From Acinetobacter sp. (GTDB lineage Bacteria; Pseudomonadota; Gammaproteobacteria; Pseudomonadales; Moraxellaceae): DNA of 9,360 nucleotides. The position numbers and the translations under genes are program-made. The stretch lies in NCBI GenBank assembly GCA_030523805.1, contig JAUNHS010000070.1, positions 1-9,360 on the forward strand, given 5' to 3'. The notes beneath the pieces were generated by a model. That model did no database searches and was not told the DNA's origin. It saw nothing but the letters and a program-made list of their open reading frames with translations. Shown one piece after another: positions 1 to 5,797 of this stretch (the first letter of the stretch is position 1; each line of letters begins with the position of its first letter).

Positions 1-107
1 TCAATCTCATGCAATTTTTTAACGTTTTTATCCATTATTTTTTCACATTTTAATTGTTCTACTGCTTTTTTAGCAGATGATGACAGAATGATACGAAGAG
101 CTTGCAT
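1..107 (-). CDS. Partial unidentified protein, N-terminal 35 codons only
   Basis: An open frame starts at an ATG at 107-105 and runs off the left edge with no stop. The visible peptide begins MQALRIILSSSAKKAVEQLK, followed by a lysine-rich stretch (CEKIMDKNVKKLHEI). It has no signal peptide or membrane segment and would be a basic, helical N-terminus. I do not recognise the family. No Shine-Dalgarno sequence is visible; the bases before the ATG are A-rich. Promoter-like hexamers lie upstream at 121-161, which supports a gene reading leftwards from here. With only 35 codons, the frame could be spurious. A later in-frame ATG (codon 25) is an alternative start. Confidence 0.45.
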   Translation of the reverse strand, partial: MQALRIILSSSAKKAVEQLKCEKIMDKNVKKLHEI

Positions 108-120
108 ATTTTTTGATGTT

Positions 121-161
121 TTTTTAATCACAAATGATACCTATGTCAAAGATGGCATCAA
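121..161 (-). promoter_or_regulatory. Candidate promoter(s) for the left-edge minus-strand gene
   Basis: Two overlapping sigma70-like arrangements are visible on the minus strand. One has TTGATG (161-156), a 16-bp spacer and TATCAT (139-134), giving a leader of about 20 nt before the ATG at 107. The other has a perfect TTGACA (149-144), a 17-bp spacer and a poor TAAAAA (126-121), which would leave almost no leader. The first fits the start codon better. The assignment rests on hexamer matches alone. Confidence 0.3.
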
Positions 162-174
162 TGTGTAAATATCA

Positions 175-188
175 AAAATGTACATTTT
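175..188. repeat. 14-bp perfect palindrome (AAAATGTACATTTT), possible operator
   Basis: The two halves are exact reverse complements with no spacer. The site lies between the divergently oriented left-edge gene and the acyltransferase gene, where an operator would be expected. In AT-rich DNA of this length about one such palindrome could occur by chance, so only its intergenic position makes it notable. Confidence 0.3.
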
Positions 189-257
189 AACCATAGGTTT
201 TTATGCTTTTTTTGATTATGATATGCAGCAATAGATACAAAAATCACAGGTGTTGCG

Positions 258-1184
258 ATGACATCACGCAAAAAAACATCACTACTTAAAAAAATCACAC
301 AAGGTGGTTTGGTCAGCTCAGTTATTGCTGGGAGTTCTATTGTCAATGGTAGCTCGGTCTCCTTGATTGGTTTAGGTAAATTGTTTAGTTCATCTAAACG
401 CATAGACCGTGCCATGCTCAAATATGCAAACCAATGGATTTCTACCAACAATTGGCTGATTGATAAAACACTGACCGATTTAACATGGGATATTTATATA
501 GACCCACAGTTAGATTTAAATTTAGACGGTCGCTACATCATGACTTGTAATCACCAAAGCTGGGTAGATACTACAGTCAATCAATATTTTGTACGCCATC
601 GTATGCCACTCACTCGCTTTTTTGCCAAGTGGGAATTAATTTTTGTGCCTTTTGCTGGGCAAGCCTTTAAAGCACTCGGTTTCCCTATGATGAAACGCCA
701 CAGCAAAGCACAAATTGAAAAAAATCCTGCGTTAAAATACCGTGATTTGGAAGAAGCTCGCAAAGCCTGTGAACAATTATTAAACGCACCATTTACCCTA
801 CTCAATTATTTAGAAGGTACTCGCTTTAGTCCCAAAAAACATGAGCAACAACAATCGCCTTACCAACATTTACTCAAACCCAAAGCAGGTGGCTTGGCAT
901 TGGCTCTCAATATTTTGGGGCAACAAGTTGATGCTCTGGTAGATATGACCATTGTTTATGAAGATGCTGTACCTGATTATAGTGAGTTTTGGCTCGGTCA
1001 AACACAAACCATCCGTGTTCATGTGCGTAAAATAGACATTCCTACATGGATTTTGCAAGGTTCGTATGCTGATGATGCCGACTATCGCCAACGTTTCCAA
1101 ACATGGGTAGATGACATTTGGCAACAAAAAGATGCCTTAATTGAGCAAATGAAACAGCAAAAAACAGCACAAATTGCCGTTTAA
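258..1184 (+). CDS. yihG: YihG/PlsC-family 1-acylglycerol-3-phosphate-type acyltransferase
   Basis: A 308-residue protein of the lysophospholipid acyltransferase superfamily, most like E. coli YihG (about 310 residues). Such enzymes move an acyl chain from acyl-CoA or acyl-ACP onto a lysophospholipid at the inner membrane; the exact substrate cannot be read from sequence. The catalytic HX4D motif is NHQSWVD with H99 and D104, and the EGTR phosphate-binding motif is at 186-189. Conserved blocks PFAGQAFKALGFPMMKR (131-147) and KPKAGGLALALN (207-218) follow the YihG pattern, as does the C-terminal FQTWVDDIWQQKD (280-292). Residues 15-43 are mildly hydrophobic and may be the membrane anchor. The ATG follows AGGTG (248-252) by 5 nt. 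The next gene starts 77 bp later on the same strand, so co-transcription is possible. The family is clear; the physiological role is inferred. Confidence 0.9.
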   Translation: MTSRKKTSLLKKITQGGLVSSVIAGSSIVNGSSVSLIGLGKLFSSSKRIDRAMLKYANQWISTNNWLIDKTLTDLTWDIYIDPQLDLNLDGRYIMTCNHQSWVDTTVNQYFVRHRMPLTRFFAKWELIFVPFAGQAFKALGFPMMKRHSKAQIEKNPALKYRDLEEARKACEQLLNAPFTLLNYLEGTRFSPKKHEQQQSPYQHLLKPKAGGLALALNILGQQVDALVDMTIVYEDAVPDYSEFWLGQTQTIRVHVRKIDIPTWILQGSYADDADYRQRFQTWVDDIWQQKDALIEQMKQQKTAQIAV

Positions 1185-1261
1185 ATGGTCTGTTTTCACT
1201 GCCAATGATTGTAGCCATTTCAGTAAAATATTAAGTAAAGTATTCAACAAAGAGTAATCCC

Positions 1262-2302
1262 GTGTCTCATGCTCCATCGCTAGAAAGCTCACAACAACCC
1301 AAAACGCTCGCTTGGCGTATTTTTTTAATTTATGATATTTTCATGATGATTTTGATTTTTATCAATCTCTCATGTTTAGTCATAGATGGTATTTTAATGA
1401 GTGATTTTGCGGTGTGGTTTGCCCATCTCATTCATGTGCCTGTGGCTTTAATTGACTATAAAGCAATCATTCACCCTTGGGTAGATGTTACCGAGCATTG
1501 GTTTACTTTATTGTTGATTGTGGAATTATTTGTCCGCTGGGGTGTGGCGATTTACCAAAAGCACCACCCACGTTGGTTTTTCTTTCCTTTTGTGCATTGG
1601 TATGAAGTCTTAGCCATTATTCCTATTTTGCGTTTTTTACGTTTGTTCCGTGCCGCCATTATTGCCTATCGCTTACATGAAATGGGCTTTCACATTATTC
1701 CGAAAAACACGTATAAAAAAGCCGAGTTTTATTATTTTCTCATTTTAGAAGAATTAACTCGCCGTATTGCTTTAACGGGGATTTCTGCGATTGAACGTGA
1801 ACTCAAAAATAGCTCAACCTTGAAGCACATTATTCACGATATGCTCAATCAGCATCGTCATTTATTTGCAGAAACATTATCAGAATTATTGCAAAAATCA
1901 TTGGCAACGGCATTGCTACAACAGCAACGCCAAATGAGCCATAATGTTGGGCAAATCGTCAATAAAGCGATTGAAGATACACCAGAATTGCATCAATTAT
2001 TGCGATTACTTCCTGTGATTGGTAGCCGTTTGGAACATCAAATTCAAAGCATTGGGCAACGTTTAGGCGAAAATATTACGCACAGTTTGGTGCAACCTTT
2101 TGTGGAGCATTCCGAAGAAATTGCTAATGATACCTATCAGCTAATTGCTGAAAAAGCCAGCCAAACTGAATTGGATACGCCACGCTTAAATGCTTTAGTG
2201 CAATCCGTCGTTTTTGAAAGTTTAGAAATTGTACGCAAGCAAGTAAAAACGAAAAAATGGGAAGAAATGATTAAAGTCAAAGTTAATCCCAAAGATCATT
2301 AA
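1262..2302 (+). CDS. Membrane protein with voltage-sensor-like S1-S4 segment, no pore domain
   Basis: A 346-residue protein starting at GTG, preceded by AGAG (1251-1254) 7 nt upstream; no nearer ATG fits. Predicted membrane helices are about 19-45, 77-98 and 106-121, then a shorter arginine-rich segment at 122-138. The pattern resembles the voltage-sensor part of ion_trans channels: S2 has E88 and R92 in VELFVRWGVA, S3 has E115 in WYEVLAIIP, and S4 has R124, R127 and R130 at three-residue spacing, then R137. There is no following S5-P loop-S6 or selectivity filter. Residues 150-335 are soluble and strongly helical, with repeated LLQ/QRL heptad-like stretches, ending in a lysine-rich tail. It could be a channel-like sensor, a proton-conducting VSD, or a scaffold with only structural likeness. 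The function is unknown. It lies in tandem with the acyltransferase gene. Confidence 0.75.
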   Translation: MSHAPSLESSQQPKTLAWRIFLIYDIFMMILIFINLSCLVIDGILMSDFAVWFAHLIHVPVALIDYKAIIHPWVDVTEHWFTLLLIVELFVRWGVAIYQKHHPRWFFFPFVHWYEVLAIIPILRFLRLFRAAIIAYRLHEMGFHIIPKNTYKKAEFYYFLILEELTRRIALTGISAIERELKNSSTLKHIIHDMLNQHRHLFAETLSELLQKSLATALLQQQRQMSHNVGQIVNKAIEDTPELHQLLRLLPVIGSRLEHQIQSIGQRLGENITHSLVQPFVEHSEEIANDTYQLIAEKASQTELDTPRLNALVQSVVFESLEIVRKQVKTKKWEEMIKVKVNPKDH

Positions 2303-2356
2303 AACATCATGTTCATATCAAGGCTATCCATCATTGTGATGATGACAGCTCTAAAT

Positions 2357-2362
2357 AAGGAG
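2357..2362 (+). promoter_or_regulatory. Ribosome binding site AAGGAG deciding between two adjacent ATGs
   Basis: The strong Shine-Dalgarno AAGGAG lies before tandem start codons ATGATG. It is only 3 nt from the first ATG (2366) but 6 nt from the second (2369), so the second is the more likely start. Confidence 0.6.
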
Positions 2363-2368
2363 TAAATG

Positions 2369-2773
2369 ATGAATAAACTCATCAAATGGGCGTTCCTTCC
2401 TTTAAGTTTTGCAATGGCTTCAACAGCTTATGCAGACTTTAAATCGCCAAGTGGAAATATTATTTGTGGTGCAGATGGCAATGGTGTACATTGTCATATT
2501 AGTCAAACGGCTAATAGCAAACCTGCTCTCAAGCGTCCAAGTCATTGCCAATTTGATTGGGGCAATGATTTTTATGTCAGCAGTCGTGGTGGTGCTTCAA
2601 TGCTATGTGTGAGTGATTTCCCTTTTGATGTACATGGTGCACAAACATTGGGATATGGTCAAGGCATTTCAGGTAATGGTTGGACGTGTAGCAGCAGTAC
2701 ATCAGGTATGACGTGTAAAAATAGACAAGGGCGTGGTTTTAGCATTAGCAAAAGCAAACAACGTGTATTCTAA
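2369..2773 (+). CDS. Small exported six-cysteine protein, DUF6636-like
   Basis: A 134-residue protein (135 if the ATG at 2366 is used). Residues 1-22 form a classic signal peptide: K3 and K6, hydrophobic core AFLPLSFAMAS, and cleavage after AYA, before D23. The mature protein of about 112 residues has six cysteines (C33, C42, C60, C80, C107, C116), suggesting three disulfides and a periplasmic or secreted location. The start of the mature part, FKSPSGNIICGADGNGVHC, and the end, TC-x8-C followed by GRGFSIS, match what I remember of DUF6636 proteins. The first and last cysteine pairs share a C-x8-C spacing with a glycine two residues before the second Cys, hinting at an internal duplication. 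The function is unknown. The gene is followed by a strong hairpin and preceded by 63 bp of intergenic DNA, so it may be its own unit. Confidence 0.8.
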   Translation: MNKLIKWAFLPLSFAMASTAYADFKSPSGNIICGADGNGVHCHISQTANSKPALKRPSHCQFDWGNDFYVSSRGGASMLCVSDFPFDVHGAQTLGYGQGISGNGWTCSSSTSGMTCKNRQGRGFSISKSKQRVF

Positions 2774-2832
2774 GGTCTAAATCATTGGTTAAATTATTCT
2801 CTAAATAATTTCTCTAAAAAGAAATAGCCCAA

Positions 2833-2878
2833 AAAATGGCGTTGAAACACTTTAAAATTTTTGTTTCAACGCCATTTT
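2833..2878. terminator. Strong bidirectional hairpin between the DUF6636-like gene and tmk
   Basis: A perfect 16-bp stem pairs 2833-2848 (AAAATGGCGTTGAAAC) with 2863-2878 (GTTTCAACGCCATTTT) around a 14-nt AT-rich loop. On the minus strand the stem ends in six Ts (2836-2831), making a good intrinsic terminator for mltG-tmk. On the plus strand the tail is TTTTAT, a weaker but plausible terminator for the gene ending at 2773. The position between convergent genes fits this role. Confidence 0.8.
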
Positions 2879-2902
2879 ATCTAGCACATTTCACTTTACA
2901 AT

Positions 2903-3508
2903 TTAGATTTTACTTTCCAATACCTGCACTGCTTGTGCAAACACATCGGCAGCGGATTGCGTTGCATCTAAACGGACAATACGCTGTGGCTCACGCTGAT
3001 ATAATTGCTCATACCCTGCTCTTACTCGGCTAAAAAATTGCAATGATTCTTGCTCAAAACGGTCTAATTGCCCACGATTTTTCGCACGAGCCATACCCAT
3101 TTCAATCGGTGCATCTAACCAAAAAGTAATGTTTGGACGAAGTTGAATAAAATGCTCATTCAGCAAGGTTAAAGTATGTTCAGACAAGCCACGCCCTGCA
3201 CATTGATAGGCAAAACTGGCATCAAAAAAACGATCGCTAATCACTACTTGACCTGCATCTAACGCAGGTTGAATGGTATGACGAATGTGCTGACAACGTG
3301 CCGCATACATCAGCAATAATTCAGCCGATTCATCTACTTGTTCATCATTTTTTTCTAGCAATAAAGCACGGATTTTTTCAGCAAGGGGCGTGCCACCTGG
3401 CTCACGAGTTAAAACAACCGTTCGCCCTTGTTGCTCAAAATAATGCTGTAAAGATTGGATTAAGGTGCTTTTACCTACCCCTTCTGTGCCTTCCAAACTA
3501 ATAAACAT
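2903..3508 (-). CDS. tmk: Thymidylate kinase (dTMP kinase)
   Basis: A 201-residue cytosolic enzyme that phosphorylates dTMP to dTDP with ATP, a step shared by the de novo and salvage routes to dTTP. Visible motifs are the P-loop GTEGVGKST (7-15), TREPGG (34-39) for dTMP binding, DRF (92-94) with the following FAYQCAGRG (99-107), and the LID segment RAKNRGQLDRFE (141-152). Basic residues in the LID, and none in the P-loop X positions, fit the E. coli-type (type II) enzyme. The length is normal for the family. Its ATG overlaps the mltG stop codon by one base (TAATG), and GAGAG (3521-3517), 8 nt upstream inside mltG, can serve as ribosome binding site, so translation is probably coupled to mltG. 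The holB gene found next in enterobacteria is absent; a terminator hairpin follows instead. Confidence 0.97.
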   Translation of the reverse strand: MFISLEGTEGVGKSTLIQSLQHYFEQQGRTVVLTREPGGTPLAEKIRALLLEKNDEQVDESAELLLMYAARCQHIRHTIQPALDAGQVVISDRFFDASFAYQCAGRGLSEHTLTLLNEHFIQLRPNITFWLDAPIEMGMARAKNRGQLDRFEQESLQFFSRVRAGYEQLYQREPQRIVRLDATQSAADVFAQAVQVLESKI

Positions 3509-4596
3509 TATTTTTTCTCTCTATCTTTAAGCACTTGTAAATATTCTGCCACGGCTTGATCGTGCTGCTCTAAAGTTTCGCTAAATTTATGCCCACCTTT
3601 ACCCGTCGCTACAAAGAAAATCGCTTTACTGTTTTTATCAGGGTGCAATGCCGCATGAATGGCACGCTTACTTGGCAATGAAATTGGCGTTGGTGGTAAG
3701 CCATTAATTGTATAAGTATTATATGCTGTTGGCGTACGCAAATCGGCTTTGGTAATATTGCCATTATAACGATCGCCCATACCATAAATGACGGTTGGGT
3801 CAGTTTGTAGCTTCATACCTATTTTTAAACGACGATAAAACACGCCAGATACTTGTGCCAATTCGCTATCTACATTGGTTTCTTTATCAATAATAGATGC
3901 CATAATTAAGGCTTCGTATGGTGTTTTATATGGCAAATCACTGTCTCGTTTTTGCCATTCATCGTCCAATACTTTTTTCTGACGTTGGTATAAATCTAAC
4001 AAAATTCGTTGATCAGTTTCGCCTTTTTCAAAGAAATACGTATCAGGAGCAAATAAACCTTCTGGGTGTGTTTCGGTGATATTTAAGGTTTTTAATAATT
4101 GCTCTGTCGGTAAATCTACTACCGTCTTTTTCACCAAAGGATCTTTTTTCAAGGTCTGAATGAGTTGCTTAAACGTCGTACCTTCAACCACAACGATACG
4201 ATTTAATTGAACATTATTACTATCAGACACAAGCTGTAATACATCTTTAATGCTCATGCCATCTTTGACTTCATAAATGCCCGCTTTTAGGCTATCTTGA
4301 ATAAAAAATTTCTGATAAATTTTCAATACAACAGGCATGGCAACCTGTTGCTCTTTGGCAATACGGTCAATAAATCGGCTATAACTATCGCCATGCTTAA
4401 TGCTAATGGTCTTCTCAGCATTGCTTTTATAAGGCTGTGCCAAATTGCTATAACCAATATAAGCCGCTACGGCAACGCCCAAGCCAGCAAATACGCCTAA
4501 ACCTAAAGTGAGTTTTTTCCACATGGGCATATTGCTATTTGCTTTTTTGCTACTACGCTTTTTTGTTGCTTTTTTTGCTGATGATGATTTTGCCAT
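3508..4596 (-). CDS. mltG: Endolytic peptidoglycan transglycosylase MltG (YceG)
   Basis: A 362-residue inner-membrane enzyme that cleaves nascent glycan strands in the periplasm and is thought to release them from the synthesis machinery. After a very basic cytoplasmic N-terminus (about residues 2-29, many K/S/A) there is one membrane helix at about 29-49 (LTLGLGVFAGLGVAVAAYIG). A LysM-like region follows, with TISIKHGDSYSRFIDRIA at 63-80. The YceG catalytic core contains EGLFAPDTYFF (179-189), IIDKET (235-240) and LQTDPTVIYG (263-272). Aligned to my memory of E. coli MltG, E239 corresponds to catalytic E218; the residue two before it is Asp instead of the usual Glu. The start at 4596 is preferred because an upstream in-frame ATG (4647) would add 17 residues unlike the family; TGAG lies 6 nt before the chosen ATG, a weak ribosome site. 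It is the first gene of a two-gene unit with tmk. Confidence 0.95.
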   Translation of the reverse strand: MAKSSSAKKATKKRSSKKANSNMPMWKKLTLGLGVFAGLGVAVAAYIGYSNLAQPYKSNAEKTISIKHGDSYSRFIDRIAKEQQVAMPVVLKIYQKFFIQDSLKAGIYEVKDGMSIKDVLQLVSDSNNVQLNRIVVVEGTTFKQLIQTLKKDPLVKKTVVDLPTEQLLKTLNITETHPEGLFAPDTYFFEKGETDQRILLDLYQRQKKVLDDEWQKRDSDLPYKTPYEALIMASIIDKETNVDSELAQVSGVFYRRLKIGMKLQTDPTVIYGMGDRYNGNITKADLRTPTAYNTYTINGLPPTPISLPSKRAIHAALHPDKNSKAIFFVATGKGGHKFSETLEQHDQAVAEYLQVLKDREKK

Positions 4597-4636
4597 AACA
4601 AGCTCAACATAATCTCTAGATAAAAAATTATGCGTT

Positions 4637-4665
4637 ATTATATGCAATTTGCGATGAATACTAAA
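4637..4665 (-). promoter_or_regulatory. Candidate promoter for mltG-tmk
   Basis: On the minus strand a perfect TATAAT occupies 4642-4637. A weak -35, TTTAGT (4665-4660), lies 17 bp upstream. Initiation around 4630 would give a leader of about 34 nt before the ATG at 4596. It is divergent from the 6S RNA promoter, whose -35 lies about 70 bp away. The -10 is convincing; the -35 is not. Confidence 0.45.
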
Positions 4666-4734
4666 GCAAAACTATGTAAAGATGCGCTACATATTTTGAT
4701 TGCATAATTCATCAGCGTTTAGTGGTCTAAAGTC

Positions 4735-4762
4735 TTGTAAAGCTGGCTAAATGGCTTATAAT
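4735..4762 (+). promoter_or_regulatory. Promoter of the 6S RNA gene
   Basis: TTGTAA (4735-4740), a 16-bp spacer and a perfect TATAAT (4757-4762) stand immediately before the predicted 5' end of 6S RNA. The spacing to the first conserved 6S bases (TCTCTG from 4769) is right for sigma70 initiation. Confidence 0.75.
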
Positions 4763-4765
4763 AAA

Positions 4766-4952
4766 ATCTCTCTGGAGTGTTTGCCAATAGGTTTATTCCC
4801 CTGAGCCGATAATCTTACCTTACGGATTGTTTTTTGTGTGATATAGCGTGTAGGCCTATCTCGTAATAGGAAACCCAAAGGCATACTCAGCAGTCCAACC
4901 TTGAACTTTAGGGTTCAAGGGTGCGACCTGTAGCGGCACTTTCGGAGAACTT
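4766..4952 (+). ncRNA. ssrS: 6S RNA, regulator of the sigma70 RNA polymerase holoenzyme
   Basis: An RNA of about 185 nt that mimics an open promoter and sequesters the housekeeping RNA polymerase, mostly in stationary phase. The closing stem pairs TCTCTG (4769-4774) with CGGAGA (4943-4948), and AGTG (4776-4779) with CACT (4937-4940). The 5' side of the central bubble carries CCCCTGAGCCGATA (4798-4811), the template for product RNA, matching my memory of the E. coli sequence. The 3' side has the conserved hairpin CCTTGAAC (4899-4906) with GTTCAAGG (4913-4920), then a match to the family's CCTGYRGCGGCA at 4927-4938. A T-rich run (4951-4960) after the closing stem could end transcription. The ends are estimates to within a few bases. 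Confidence 0.93.
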
Positions 4953-5015
4953 TTTTCTTTTCTATCATTCCCCCTATGCCCTTCTTTTCATATTCATCAA
5001 TTTATGGATGTGTCT

Positions 5016-5699
5016 ATGTTTGCTGTATTTGCTCGTGTTGCTTGTGTTTTGATTGGTACGTTTGCATTCGCTTATTCGCCAATGGCTCACGCCTATAGCA
5101 GCGTGCAATGCCGTGTGGTCGCCATTGCTGATGGCGATAGTTTTACTTGCTTACATCAAAAACAGCAAATTAAAGTACGCATGAACCAAATTGATACCCC
5201 AGAGAAAAAGCAAGCCTTTGGTCAGGCAGCGAAAAAGCATTTATCACAAATGATTTACCAAAAGAATGTAACCTTACACATTCATGAAAGTGATAAATAC
5301 CAACGCCAAGTCGCTGATGTTTTTGTGGGTGGTGTAGATGTTAATCGTAAGATGGTAGAACACGGCTATGCGTGGGCATATCGTGAATATTTGCACGATC
5401 AAAGTTTATTGGATGTGGAAAATACAGCACGGCAACAACGTTTAGGTTTATGGTCGCAGCCAAATGCCATTTACCCAAGTGAGTTTCGCCATGCTGCCAA
5501 AGGTACACAAACCACGCAATCCGTGCAAGCTCAACCCAAGCGTATACAAAAGAAAAGTGGTCAATTGAGCTGTTCGGGTAAACGCTTTTGTAAAGAGATG
5601 GCATCGTGTGCTGAAGCAAAATTTTATTTAAATCAATGTGGTATCGTGCAACTAGATCGTGATCAAGATGGTGTGCCTTGTGAAAGTTTGTGTAGATAG
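5016..5699 (+). CDS. Exported thermonuclease (SNase) with C-terminal Excalibur domain
   Basis: A 227-residue protein with a signal peptide at 1-26 (cleavage after MAHA), predicted periplasmic or secreted. A staphylococcal-nuclease-like domain spans about 30-155 and should cut DNA and RNA with Ca2+. By alignment to S. aureus nuclease, D41 equals D21, R55 equals R35, D60 and T61 equal D40 and T41, E63 equals E43, and R97 (in DKYQR) equals R87, so all key catalytic and metal residues are present. After a Q/K-rich linker, residues 186-226 form an Excalibur domain with six cysteines and the EF-hand-like loop DRDQDGVPCE (214-223). The ATG at 5016 is preferred over 5004 because GGA (5006-5008) sits 7 nt upstream and the longer form would place Asp in the signal peptide. 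No promoter is obvious other than that of 6S RNA. Confidence 0.92.
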   Translation: MFAVFARVACVLIGTFAFAYSPMAHAYSSVQCRVVAIADGDSFTCLHQKQQIKVRMNQIDTPEKKQAFGQAAKKHLSQMIYQKNVTLHIHESDKYQRQVADVFVGGVDVNRKMVEHGYAWAYREYLHDQSLLDVENTARQQRLGLWSQPNAIYPSEFRHAAKGTQTTQSVQAQPKRIQKKSGQLSCSGKRFCKEMASCAEAKFYLNQCGIVQLDRDQDGVPCESLCR

Positions 5700-5744
5700 C
5701 ATTGCAAACATCACACAACATTCTCTCCATAAAAAGCACCCAAT

Positions 5745-5774
5745 AAAAAAGCTGGCATAACACCAGCTTTTTTT
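5745..5774. terminator. Bidirectional intrinsic terminator between nuclease gene and ilvE
   Basis: GCTGG (5751-5755) pairs with CCAGC (5763-5767) around a 7-nt loop. Six As lie on the left and seven Ts (5768-5774) on the right, so the A and T runs extend the stem and provide a U-tail in both directions. It sits between two converging genes and serves both. Confidence 0.88.
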
Positions 5775-5797
5775 ATATCAATCCGAACAATTACGGC

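Noticed and set aside
194..222. Possible promoter for the acyltransferase gene (TATGAT at 217-222)
   Set aside because: The -10 is fair, but no acceptable -35 lies at 16-18 bp spacing.
158..451. Minus-strand open frame of 97 codons overlapping the acyltransferase start
   Set aside because: It lies antisense to the well-supported acyltransferase, has no recognisable domain, and its start would sit in the intergenic region without a ribosome site.
1185..1261. Possible terminator or promoter between the acyltransferase and membrane-protein genes
   Set aside because: AAATGG and CCATTT can pair, but the loop is long and no T-run follows; the TAAAAT hexamer lacks a -35 partner.
2329..2344. Small hairpin CATCAT-TGTG-ATGATG before the six-cysteine protein gene
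   Set aside because: A 6-bp AT-rich stem without a T-run is too weak to call a terminator or a regulator.
2836..3033. Plus-strand open frame of 65 codons next to the hairpin
   Set aside because: It starts inside the terminator stem and is the antisense shadow of the tmk 3' end.
3898..3916. Asp replacing a conserved Glu in the MltG active-site motif (IIDKET), as a sign of inactivation
   Set aside because: The catalytic Glu of E. coli MltG (E218) is the second acidic residue of the motif, and it is present here as E239; the replaced position is not the catalytic one.
5341..5763. Minus-strand open frame of 140 codons
   Set aside because: It is antisense to the nuclease gene and begins within the bidirectional terminator; the peptide has no family features.
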